The notes beneath the pieces are model-generated. The model saw only the letters and a program-made list of their open reading frames with translations. It was not told the DNA's origin and did no database searches. Position numbers and translations under genes: made by a program. Shown in pieces: positions 1 through 6,732 of a stretch of DNA of 6,744 bases (the first letter of the stretch is position 1; every line of letters begins with the position of its first letter). The stretch is from Hyphomicrobiales bacterium (GTDB lineage: Bacteria; Pseudomonadota; Alphaproteobacteria; Rhizobiales; Devosiaceae), in NCBI GenBank assembly GCA_015487515.1, contig WFPQ01000027.1:1-6744 (forward strand), read 5' to 3'.

Positions 1-497
1 GTCCCTATTTTATCGACAAAGTTGAACTGCTTGATGAAAACGAACAGCCGTCAAGGCGTTTTCGATTCTGGAGCAAAATGACTTTGCGTGTATACTATCA
101 TCTCGAAGGCTCTCCCCCAAAAAATGATACGCCGGGTCTGGCCTGTGCCATTTCACGCGAAAGCGATTTCCTGCTGGTATCCAGTTTCAATACCAACAAT
201 CCCCATTCCGACGAGGAGATGGTCAATTACAAAGATGCCGACTATCGGCAGGTCAAATACGAAAAGGGGGTGATTGAGGCCCGCATGAGCCCTCTGCAGA
301 TTTGTCCCGGCACCTATTACCTGTCCCTGGGGCTTCTTGCCAACAGGCCCGGGGAGGGGGATTTTTACGAGTATATCCACCTGGGCTTCAAATTCGTTGT
401 CGAGCGGTCCGGCTATGCAGAAGCCTCCACCTTCTATCCACAGGTCACCTGGCGACACATTCCGGCTGATGAGGTCAAACAGATCCGGGACGATTGA
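1..497 (+). CDS. ABC polysaccharide exporter ATPase, C-terminal carbohydrate-binding domain (Wzt-like), 5' partial
   Basis: The reading frame is open through the left edge (first full codon at 3) and gives 164 residues ending in TGA at 495-497. It begins with a stretch containing KVELLDENEQP, then MTLRVYYH, and later PGTYYLSLGLLANRPG and GFKFVVERSG. This is the pattern of the Wzt C-terminal beta-sandwich domain (Wzt_C family), which follows the nucleotide-binding domain in ABC transporters that export O-antigen or similar glycans. In that family the domain sits in the cytoplasm and binds the modified non-reducing end of the finished glycan, so that only capped chains are exported. The Walker motifs and ABC signature would lie upstream, outside the window, so the ATPase part is inferred. 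The internal ATG at 78 is not the true start, because homology-like sequence continues upstream of it. The downstream glycan genes on the same strand support the assignment. A free-standing glycan-binding protein is possible but less likely. Confidence 0.85.
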   Translation, partial: PYFIDKVELLDENEQPSRRFRFWSKMTLRVYYHLEGSPPKNDTPGLACAISRESDFLLVSSFNTNNPHSDEEMVNYKDADYRQVKYEKGVIEARMSPLQICPGTYYLSLGLLANRPGEGDFYEYIHLGFKFVVERSGYAEASTFYPQVTWRHIPADEVKQIRDD

Positions 498-846
498 AAA
501 CTGTCCTTCTTCTTTCGTTATCCGCCAGCAGACAGCAGCAGCGGAATGTAATTGCTTATGCGCCTGAACCTGAACATGCAGGAAATTGGCTTTTGTAATT
601 GTTCGCGGGCAGCGGGTGATGTTTGACCGGGGCCGGTTCCATTGCCGTTGTAAAACCTGCCATGGCAGAAGATGATTTTTGCCGGATCGCCTGAAGAATC
701 TATTTGCCGGTTTCGGGCTTCTCCCGGCCCTCTTTACTTGAACTGATAGCCGGGCTGGAGTACGTTCGGGCATATTTTACCGAATCTGTTATGGTTTCAT
801 TGGCTCCCTGGTGAAATGAACCATTAAGAGTGAGCAAATCCAGCCT
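498..846. other. 349-bp intergenic gap, no gene seen
   Basis: No frame on either strand gives a believable protein here. The longest minus-strand frame crossing it mostly mirrors the upstream gene. Short plus-strand peptides at 573 and 619 are only 16-18 codons, although the latter has a C-x-C-x2-C pattern. Small palindromes are present, such as TGCCATGGCA near 658-667 and ACCGGGGCCGGT near 625-636. No hairpin followed by a T-run was found after the upstream stop, and no convincing -35/-10 pair was found by eye. The size suggests the downstream genes have their own promoter, but I cannot place it. Confidence 0.5.
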
Positions 847-1752
847 ATGCCCAAGTCTGTCAAAGAGCTCGTGGAGCTTTCCAAAAGCATCATATCAAAG
901 ATGGACAAGGTTGATGATGTGGTCATGAAACTTGACCTGTTGTCTGCGCAGGTTGAACGCATGCAGGGGGAAGAAAAGGAGCAGGCCGAAAAAGAAAGAT
1001 TGCTGCAGGCAGGTCTGACAGCCCGGTTGCTCAGGAAGCATCTCCCCGATCATGGAAAAGCGATGGGAGAATACCCGCCCGCAAGACCCCAGGACTATGA
1101 AAAGACCATAAGGGATCTGGAAAGGCTCAATCCCGAACTGTTTCCGGTCTGGCACCAGCTGTTCGAGAATTTCAGGGAAGATTGTGCAAACTCTCATGAA
1201 GATGGATTTTTCAGCCATTGGGATCATGAATATACCCGGCTGTTTACGGCCTATGTCAATATTCATGCCCGGGGCCGTATCCTTGATATTGGCTGCGGTC
1301 CTGCTGCCCGACAGGTTTATCTTTCCGACTTTCCCATAAAGTCCATTTCCGGTATTGATCCGCTGCCTGCCAATGATGCGGTCGAATTCGACCGCGCCCG
1401 GGGTTTCAACGAATTCCTGCCATGGCCGGATGACAGTTTTGACACTGCCATCAATGCAACTTCTCTTGATCATGTGCTGTCCCTGGATCTGTCCTTGCGC
1501 GAAACGGTCCGTGTTTTGAAGCCGGGCGGCCGTTTTGTCGTGTGGATTTCGTCAGTTCCGGATTCTCCTCCCTTCGATCCGAGCAAATCACCCTTTGAGG
1601 CCATTGACCGTTATCACCTGTTTCATTTTGAGCGCGGCTGGATTGAACCCATCCTTAAAAAATATTTTTATTTCAATGACATTACAATCATACCTCAACC
1701 AGGGTTTGACCATGTATTCTATGTTCTGGAACCCCTTGGATCACGTGTTTGA
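847..1752 (+). CDS. SAM-dependent methyltransferase with N-terminal coiled coil
   Basis: This 301-residue protein carries a class I (Rossmann-fold) methyltransferase domain from about residue 125 to the end. Motif I is ILDIGCGP at 145-152, an acidic residue likely to bind the SAM ribose is Asp171 in SGIDPLP, a motif-II-like LPWPDDSFD lies at 191-199, and the family's VLKPGGRFVVW lies at 223-233. The first 40 residues show a heptad pattern (L8, L11, I15, V22, V25, L29, L32, V36, M39), followed by a highly charged Glu/Lys segment to about 52, so an N-terminal coiled coil is likely. An in-frame TGA at 817-819 with no intervening ATG, GTG or TTG codon makes ATG 847 the earliest start, although its ribosome binding site is weak. 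No signal peptide or membrane segment is visible, so it is cytoplasmic. Lying between a Wzt-type exporter domain and a glycosyltransferase, it probably methylates a sugar of the exported glycan, perhaps as a chain-ending cap. The acceptor is unknown. Confidence 0.87.
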   Translation: MPKSVKELVELSKSIISKMDKVDDVVMKLDLLSAQVERMQGEEKEQAEKERLLQAGLTARLLRKHLPDHGKAMGEYPPARPQDYEKTIRDLERLNPELFPVWHQLFENFREDCANSHEDGFFSHWDHEYTRLFTAYVNIHARGRILDIGCGPAARQVYLSDFPIKSISGIDPLPANDAVEFDRARGFNEFLPWPDDSFDTAINATSLDHVLSLDLSLRETVRVLKPGGRFVVWISSVPDSPPFDPSKSPFEAIDRYHLFHFERGWIEPILKKYFYFNDITIIPQPGFDHVFYVLEPLGSRV

Positions 1753-1764
1753 AAGCCGACTTTG

Positions 1765-3372
1765 ATGAAGGGTACCCCCCCTACGACATGCAACAGCACA
1801 AGCGATCAATTACCCGAGTTGCTAGACTGGCTTGAACAGTTCAAGGCGGAAAATGGTCGCCCCCTGCGTGTGCTGCATGTGGGAAATATTGCTTCCAACG
1901 GCTATCTGAACGCCAGGTTTTTGCGCAGTGTCGGGGTCGAGGCGGACATTGTTTCACGAGACTATTATCATGTCATGGCCTTCCCGGAATGGGAGGATCT
2001 GGAGATCAATCATGCCTATGGCGATGATTTTGATCCGGTGTTTTCAGCAAAGGATCTGAAAGGCTATGAGCGTCCGGAGTGGTTTTTCAGCGGCCCCCTT
2101 GCCATTTGTGCCGCCAAGATTGCCTTCCGCTATGCGAACACTGATGAAGGCGCGTCTATTTACAAGCGGGAGGCTCTGGCCAGGCTGATGAAAAGGATGA
2201 AGTGGGGTCAGCTTGCCGAAGCGGTCAGAGAAAAAGCCCGCAGGCTTTTCGGTCGGCGCACCGGCAATGCCGTCTTGCTTGCCATGCTGGATCCCCGCGA
2301 GTTCAGCAACAAGCTGGCACAGGTTTTGCCGCTGCCCTTTTTGCGCAAGCAACCCATTGACATGACGCAGAAAAACAAAGAAATCGCCAAGGAAATGGTA
2401 AGCGAATTCGACAGGCTTTTTCCCGACCGCAAGGATCGCCTGTCTGTGGAGGATGCCTTGTTCTATCTCTCCAATCGTGAGCATTTTGCCACCATGTTCG
2501 CCCCCTATGACATTGTGCAATGTTATGCCACCGAACCTCTCAATGCACTGTTGGCCGGCAAACACCCCTATGTGGCATTTGAGCATGGTACCTTGCGTAG
2601 CTTCACTCTTGGCGATGATCCCCTGCACCGCCTGACAGCTCTGGGTTATCGCAAGGCTGCTCATTCCTTCATAACCAATGGTGATTGTCTGACCTATGCC
2701 GAAAAAATCGGCCTCGAAAGTTACAGCCCCATCGTCCACCCCATTGATGTTGAGCAGCATCGCCTTGAAATGGATGACGAGATCGCTGCCCTGCGCCAGA
2801 AAATTGGTGCCGATGTGGTGCTGTTTTGCCCGGTGCGTCACGATTTTGATGTCAAGGGCACCGATATTCATCTCAAGGCCCTGCCGCTTCTGAAAAAACG
2901 CCTTGATGTCAAAGTCAGGCTGGTACTTGTAAAGTGGGGTATGCAGGTGGAAGACAGCGTCCGCATTCTGGAGGAAAACGGATGCTCCGGTGATGTCATA
3001 TGGGAAACTTCCATGAGCCGCGTCAAGATGATAAAATTCATCCGTGCAGCAGATGTGGTTCTCGACCAGATGGCCCTGCCTCATTTCGGCAGCACCGCAC
3101 CGCAGTCCATGGCTGCCGGGACACCGGTGATTTCTAGTTTCAAACCCGAGAGCATAACCTGGATGTTCCCCCAGGCCCCACCAATTTTACCGGCTTTTTC
3201 ACCGGAAGAAGTCGTGGAAGCCGTAATAACAGCGCTTGATTCAGAATGGCGCGCTGTCTACAAGGATCAGGCAAAAGAATGGATGGATAAATACCACCAT
3301 CCCAACCAGGTCGTAGAAAATCACCTCAGAGTTTACCGAAAGATACTTTCTAATGTCAGACAGAGCAAATGA
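1765..3372 (+). CDS. GT-B fold glycosyltransferase, GT4-like C-terminal domain
   Basis: This 535-residue protein probably transfers a sugar from an activated donor to the growing surface glycan in the cytoplasm. Residues 35-47 (RVLHVGNIASNGY) look like the first strand and Gly-rich loop of the N-terminal GT-B domain. EHGTLR at 273-278 lies near the domain junction. The C-terminal donor-binding half includes CPVRHDFDVKGTD (355-367), RAADVVLDQ (427-435) and FGSTAPQSMAAGTPVI (441-456). The usual E-x7-E of GT4 enzymes reads Pro439 and Gln447 here, so the subfamily is atypical. Residues about 130-240 form a charged stretch I cannot assign. A TTG at 1762 directly precedes ATG 1765; ATG is preferred, though neither has a strong ribosome binding site. 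It starts 12 bp after the upstream methyltransferase stop and overlaps the next gene by 20 bp, which points to co-transcription and translational coupling. The linkage formed cannot be predicted. Confidence 0.82.
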   Translation: MKGTPPTTCNSTSDQLPELLDWLEQFKAENGRPLRVLHVGNIASNGYLNARFLRSVGVEADIVSRDYYHVMAFPEWEDLEINHAYGDDFDPVFSAKDLKGYERPEWFFSGPLAICAAKIAFRYANTDEGASIYKREALARLMKRMKWGQLAEAVREKARRLFGRRTGNAVLLAMLDPREFSNKLAQVLPLPFLRKQPIDMTQKNKEIAKEMVSEFDRLFPDRKDRLSVEDALFYLSNREHFATMFAPYDIVQCYATEPLNALLAGKHPYVAFEHGTLRSFTLGDDPLHRLTALGYRKAAHSFITNGDCLTYAEKIGLESYSPIVHPIDVEQHRLEMDDEIAALRQKIGADVVLFCPVRHDFDVKGTDIHLKALPLLKKRLDVKVRLVLVKWGMQVEDSVRILEENGCSGDVIWETSMSRVKMIKFIRAADVVLDQMALPHFGSTAPQSMAAGTPVISSFKPESITWMFPQAPPILPAFSPEEVVEAVITALDSEWRAVYKDQAKEWMDKYHHPNQVVENHLRVYRKILSNVRQSK

Positions 3373-4159
3373 ACTGAAACGCCGCTATGACGAAATTGCC
3401 GGCAGCGGTGATGAAACCACCACTGCCTGCGACTATCAGTTGCGGGATCTTGAAATCGCTTATGGCATGGAATTTATCCGCGATGGCGATACCATGCTGG
3501 ATGTGGGCTGTGGCCCTGGGGTGGCCTTGCGTAACTATGCCAGCAAGCGTGACATAAAGGCCCACGGTATCGACTACTCGGATAAAATGGTTGAATTTGC
3601 CCGCGAAAACACCAGAAAAACTGCCCCTGGCCTCGATATTGACTTCAAGACCGCTTCGGTTACCGAACTGCCCTATGAGGATAATACGTTCGATGTGGTG
3701 ACCTCTCACCGCTGCCTGATGGCACTGCTTGACTGGGATTTGCAGCAAAAGGCGCTGATCGACATTCATCGCGTATTAAAGCCCGGTGGCATATATGTGA
3801 TGATGGAGGGCACTTTTGACGGGCTGGAGCGCCTCAATTTCTATCGCCGGAAATTCAATCTGCCGGAAATCGAAGCTGATGGCTCCGACCGTTTGATGAC
3901 CCTCAAATTCCATGAAAAACAGCTGCTTGATTTTTGCGAGCCCCATTACGAACTGGTCCGCACCCAGCGTTTTGGCATGTATTATTTCATGAGCCGCATT
4001 GTCCAGCCTTTGCTGGTCAGTCCTGAAAGTCCCCGTTATGACCACCCCCTAAACGAGGTCGCCAGGCAGCTCGCCAGGGTGATCCCCGATCTCGAAGGCA
4101 TGGGTCATCTGGTCGGCTTCGCCCTGCGCAAGCGTACCAGCAGAACACCTGCCAGCTAG
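3353..4159 (+). CDS. Class I SAM-dependent methyltransferase
   Basis: This 268-residue cytoplasmic protein has a Methyltransf_11/25-type core at about residues 30-155. Motif I is MLDVGCGPG (48-56), the ribose-binding acidic residue is probably Asp74 in HGIDYSDKMVEFAR, LPYEDNTFDVV (106-116) is motif-II-like, and VLKPGGIYVMMEG (141-153) closes the core. The C-terminal 110 residues, rich in aromatic and basic residues, probably form the acceptor-binding lid. Start ATG 3353 overlaps the last six codons of the glycosyltransferase, with a weak GAAAG about 10 bases upstream, so translation is probably coupled to it. The next in-frame Met (39) lies too close to motif I to be a good start. The operon setting suggests O- or N-methylation of a nucleotide sugar or glycan residue. 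It is not simply a copy of the methyltransferase at 847: beyond the shared motifs the sequences differ, and it lacks a coiled coil. The substrate is not identifiable. Confidence 0.86.
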   Translation: MSDRANELKRRYDEIAGSGDETTTACDYQLRDLEIAYGMEFIRDGDTMLDVGCGPGVALRNYASKRDIKAHGIDYSDKMVEFARENTRKTAPGLDIDFKTASVTELPYEDNTFDVVTSHRCLMALLDWDLQQKALIDIHRVLKPGGIYVMMEGTFDGLERLNFYRRKFNLPEIEADGSDRLMTLKFHEKQLLDFCEPHYELVRTQRFGMYYFMSRIVQPLLVSPESPRYDHPLNEVARQLARVIPDLEGMGHLVGFALRKRTSRTPAS

Positions 4160-4183
4160 TCTGTAGCAGCCATCATTGCGGAT

Positions 4184-4188
4184 GGGGG
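4184..4188 (+). promoter_or_regulatory. Ribosome binding site for the deacetylase-like gene
   Basis: A GGGGG followed by AA lies 7 bases before ATG 4196, the clearest Shine-Dalgarno-like purine run among the plus-strand genes here. It supports ATG 4196 over the overlapping frame that begins at 4176. Confidence 0.5.
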
Positions 4189-4195
4189 AAAGCTC

Positions 4196-4897
4196 ATGTT
4201 GTGCCTGTCATTTGATACCGATCACATGGACGATTCGCGCATGGCGGAGTTTTTGTCGCGGGTTACCTTCCCCGGGCAGGGCACGTTCTTTTGTACGCAA
4301 GTCTATGAAAGCCTTTCAGACAGCCGTCACGAACTGGCCCCCCATCCGTTCCTGCCAGAAGGTGGCGACTGGCAAAAAGAACTTGCCCGTATGCGCACCC
4401 TGTTCCCAAGGGCAAGGGGCTGGCGGTCTCATTCATGCGTCTTTTCCCATCTGCTGGCGGAATGGCTGGGACGCAATGACTATCTTTATGCCAGTACCAA
4501 TGACCAGTATAATGACACCGGCATCACCCCGGTACGCCAGCCCTGGGGCCTGTGGCACATGCCAATCTATTATATGGACAATATGGACTTTTCCACCGGG
4601 CGTTTCTGGCCCGAAAGTGATCATGAGCCGTTCAGTGAAGAGGTGATAGAAAAAGCGCTTAACCAACCTGGTCTTTATATTTTCGATTTCCACCCCATTC
4701 ACCTGATGCTCAACACACCAGATTTCGAGTTTTATGCCGCTGCCCGCGATCGTTTCAAGGCGGGCGAAGCGATTGAAAACCTGCGCTTTGAGGGAACAGG
4801 CACCTTAACCTTCTTTCAGAAACTCACCACGGCCATGCAGCAGGCCGAGCGGCGAAGCCAGACCCTGACAGAGGCCCTGGAAACATATATCGGATAG
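4196..4897 (+). CDS. NodB-like polysaccharide deacetylase family protein (WbmS-like)
   Basis: This 233-residue protein looks like a compact polysaccharide deacetylase-fold protein of the kind found in O-antigen and capsule clusters (WbmS-like by memory, not searched). The opening LCLSFDTDHMDD (2-13) matches the metal-site strand that reads TFDDG in classical carbohydrate esterase 4 enzymes, with Asp7 and Asp9 as the likely acid residues. HELAPHPF (45-52) carries two histidines like the second CE4 motif, RSHS lies at 77-80, and DFHPIHLMLNT (164-174) near the C-terminus supplies another His-rich motif. No signal peptide is present, so it probably acts in the cytoplasm on a nucleotide sugar or lipid-linked glycan and not on exported polymer. 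It lies 36 bp after the second methyltransferase and ends the plus-strand cluster. Expected chemistry is removal of N- or O-acetyl groups, but the motifs differ enough from CE4 that another hydrolytic role is possible. Confidence 0.75.
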   Translation: MLCLSFDTDHMDDSRMAEFLSRVTFPGQGTFFCTQVYESLSDSRHELAPHPFLPEGGDWQKELARMRTLFPRARGWRSHSCVFSHLLAEWLGRNDYLYASTNDQYNDTGITPVRQPWGLWHMPIYYMDNMDFSTGRFWPESDHEPFSEEVIEKALNQPGLYIFDFHPIHLMLNTPDFEFYAAARDRFKAGEAIENLRFEGTGTLTFFQKLTTAMQQAERRSQTLTEALETYIG

Positions 4898-4917
4898 GAT
4901 CAGTTGAATGTACCATG

Positions 4918-4956
4918 GGCTGGCCTTGCGATTATGCCTGCCGGTTAGTCGTTTTT
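4918..4956 (+). terminator. Weak candidate terminator between convergent genes
   Basis: GGCTGGC at 4918-4924 can pair with GCCTGCC at 4936-4942 (one central mismatch, 11-base loop), and a run of five T follows at 4952-4956. The 9-base gap between stem and T-run is longer than in a standard intrinsic terminator. The position, just after the last plus-strand gene and facing a convergent gene, is where a terminator is expected. Confidence 0.25.
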
Positions 4957-4957
4957 C

Positions 4958-6466
4958 CTACAACTCGGCCTCCACGGTGTAGTTTCCAGAGCATTGATAA
5001 GCTTTTGCCGCAATGGTGCCGAGCCCGCCGGACTGGCGCACTGTCATGCCTTGAGACGACAGGGCAAAAGACGGGGCAGTCGTGGTTGAGGGATAGGTCC
5101 AGCCGGTGCCCGCAATGAAGGTCGCCCATTGAAAATCAACCGGTGTGCCATCTGGCGGTGCGTACAGGGTGACGGTCGGGGTAGTACGCATTTCCACGGG
5201 AAAGGCCAGGAAATCCGTATCGCAAAAATTGTCTGCTGGTGCAAAACCCAGGTAGGATTTGGCCTCAAGGGCATTGGCTGGCGCAACGTCAATAGGAAAG
5301 CTTTTGGTATAGTAGCGCTGACATAGCGCCACTTCAGTATAAAAGGGGCGTGGTTGCCACGGGGTCGCCTGAGCGCCAACTTCCAGTTTGAGCCGGGAAA
5401 AATTTGCAGTGCCGCCTGATGTGCTCTTAAGGCTTACGGCAAGTGAGCCGTTGTCTGCAACTGTCGTCAGGAGAGAGACAGAACGGCGGCCGGTTCCAGC
5501 TGTTATCACGCCCGAAACACTGCCGACGGTAATTGTCAGATCGGCTGATGGAGACTCAACAGAAAAAACCATCTGAGTCTGTGCAAAATTTTCAACGCCC
5601 CACAAGGCTGGTTCAATCACCTGCACAAGTTCGCCGCCGGAAAGTGTTACAACAAAATTTGAAACAGTGTAATTGCTCCCGCCGGTGCCCGCCTTCCAGC
5701 GGTCATGTCCATAGATGCCCGCAGTCAGCCCTCCCCCGGAAAAACCACGTTGATTTATGACAAAATCTCCATTGACCAAAAGATTTTCCGTGTTGGTCCC
5801 ACCGTTGTAAAATGCGCTGTTGGGAAAAGAAACAGCACCGCTGGAACGATCGATTACAATGGCTTCATTCCAGTTTGCTCCATCTCCTGACACCTTGAAT
5901 CGGTAATCATCATCACCCGTCAGCCCCATCTCGGCGCGCCCCGAAAAACCATTTTGAAAGAGCACCGAAGCCGTATCAGCAACCGCGGCCTTGTTTATTT
6001 TCAACTGATGGCCGTTCCCTTCATGATTGAACAAGCTGGCCGGAGAATTTACCGACAGGCGATTGGTGCTATCCGCAACGGCATTGACTCCGACCAGCAG
6101 GGCCGGGTTGACCGATCCGGTCCCGCCGCCATTCACCTCGACCCAGGCCACCGCATCAAAGACGAGCAATTTGTCTTCTTCGATGACCCAGTTGAGCCAA
6201 CCCGCGCTTGGTGCATAAAATACCCAGGCATTGTCCTGGAAGGCGGCAATGTTATTGTCCTTGCCCGCCCATGCGCCACTGGCACCGGCAGCCACAATGT
6301 GACGCTGGCCATCGATTGGCGAAGCCGGTGGTGCCGTCAAATCGCGGTTCACAACAGAAGGCTGTACCACAACATCGAGCGTCCTTAGCGCCTCATTGTG
6401 GGTGATGTGTTTTTGCGCCTGCGCTGCAGCGATATAGGGCAATCCCAGATTTGGCGTTTGGCTCAT
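4958..6466 (-). CDS. DUF2793 protein with phage tail-fibre-like C-terminus
   Basis: This 502-residue minus-strand protein starts at ATG 6466. The frame is open further upstream to 6634, but the extra 56 residues are Trp/His/Ser-rich and unlike the family, and a good GGAGAAG sits just before 6466. Residues 1-115 match the DUF2793 module: SQTPNLGLPYIAAAQAQKH at the N-terminus, then AGASGAWAG and WLNWVIEEDKLLVFDAVAW. Residues about 118-225 (NRLSVNSPASLFNHEG, ADTASVLFQNGFSGRAEMG, GDDDYRFKVSGDG, VIDRSSGAVSFP) resemble repeats seen in alphaproteobacterial phage structural proteins. From 228 the segment NLLVNGDFVINQRGF begins a beta-rich Gly/Thr/Ser section ending in ATPWQPRPF and ALCQRYY, typical of phage tail-fibre C-termini. 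It is probably a virion or GTA spike/adhesin that binds cell-surface glycan. No signal peptide or membrane helix is seen. No other phage gene lies in the window, so whether it belongs to a prophage, a GTA or an orphan island is open. Confidence 0.82.
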   Translation of the reverse strand: MSQTPNLGLPYIAAAQAQKHITHNEALRTLDVVVQPSVVNRDLTAPPASPIDGQRHIVAAGASGAWAGKDNNIAAFQDNAWVFYAPSAGWLNWVIEEDKLLVFDAVAWVEVNGGGTGSVNPALLVGVNAVADSTNRLSVNSPASLFNHEGNGHQLKINKAAVADTASVLFQNGFSGRAEMGLTGDDDYRFKVSGDGANWNEAIVIDRSSGAVSFPNSAFYNGGTNTENLLVNGDFVINQRGFSGGGLTAGIYGHDRWKAGTGGSNYTVSNFVVTLSGGELVQVIEPALWGVENFAQTQMVFSVESPSADLTITVGSVSGVITAGTGRRSVSLLTTVADNGSLAVSLKSTSGGTANFSRLKLEVGAQATPWQPRPFYTEVALCQRYYTKSFPIDVAPANALEAKSYLGFAPADNFCDTDFLAFPVEMRTTPTVTLYAPPDGTPVDFQWATFIAGTGWTYPSTTTAPSFALSSQGMTVRQSGGLGTIAAKAYQCSGNYTVEAEL

Positions 6467-6470
6467 ATTC

Positions 6471-6476
6471 TTCTCC
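6471..6476 (-). promoter_or_regulatory. Ribosome binding site of the DUF2793 gene
   Basis: Read on the minus strand, GGAGAA ends 4 bases before ATG 6466. This Shine-Dalgarno match decides the start at 6466 against the longer open frame that reaches 6634. Confidence 0.7.
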
Positions 6477-6732
6477 ACGATTTTTAAGAAACTGCCACAG
6501 TATGACAGGTCTTGAGAATGTGAGGATAAGCCGTTGGTGTCTTGTTGATGATGCCTTGAAACTGGATGACAGGGGGTTGCATATGAAAACCAGCGGTGGC
6601 ACCATCCGGACCACGACCAAAAACTTGTCGGCACCGCCGGCAGTCGGGAATTCGACTTTTATATCAATTCACCTTTGCTTGATCGCATATGAAAGTTCTG
6701 CTACCGCAGACACTTAACGAAAAACATGTAAC
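6477..6732. other. Upstream region of the DUF2793 gene, no convincing gene
   Basis: This stretch should hold the promoter of the minus-strand gene, but I find no clear -35/-10 pair; TATAAA-like bases on the minus strand near 6659-6664 have no good -35 partner. A 10-base direct repeat GCATATGAAA occurs at 6579-6588 and 6685-6694. Each copy contains an ATG on the plus strand: the first (6583) opens a 44-codon frame after an AGGGGG, and the second (6689) opens a frame beginning MKVLLPQTLNEKHV that runs off the contig end. Either could be chance. The second could be the first codons of a divergent gene. Confidence 0.4.

Noticed and set aside
619..675. Short peptide with a C-x-C-x2-C pattern in the gap
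   Set aside because: Only 18 codons, no ribosome binding site, and no sign of selection; too little to support a gene.
153..773. Long minus-strand open frame (206 codons)
   Set aside because: It lies opposite the Wzt-like domain gene over most of its length and has no recognisable domain; the rest is in the gene-free gap. Treated as a shadow.
738..778. Possible promoter (TTGAAC ... TATTTT) before the coiled-coil methyltransferase
   Set aside because: The spacing of 29 bases is far from the usual 16-18, so the pair is not credible.
2044..3084. Long minus-strand open frame (346 codons)
   Set aside because: Entirely antisense to the glycosyltransferase, rich in His/Gln/Ile in the manner of mirrored codons, with no recognisable motif.
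4176..4646. Plus-strand open frame of 156 codons overlapping the deacetylase-like gene
   Set aside because: The other frame has the catalytic-type motifs and a well-placed ribosome binding site; this frame is Cys/Trp/Arg/Pro-rich and unlike a folded protein.
6467..6634. Upstream extension of the DUF2793 frame
   Set aside because: The 56 extra residues do not resemble the family, and the GGAGAAG before 6466 together with the conserved SQTPNLGLPY start fix the shorter protein.
6451..6717. Plus-strand open frame of 88 codons at the right end
   Set aside because: It overlaps the DUF2793 start and shows no domain or codon pattern of a real gene. A shorter start at 6583 has a purine-rich stretch before it but still gives only 44 unremarkable residues.
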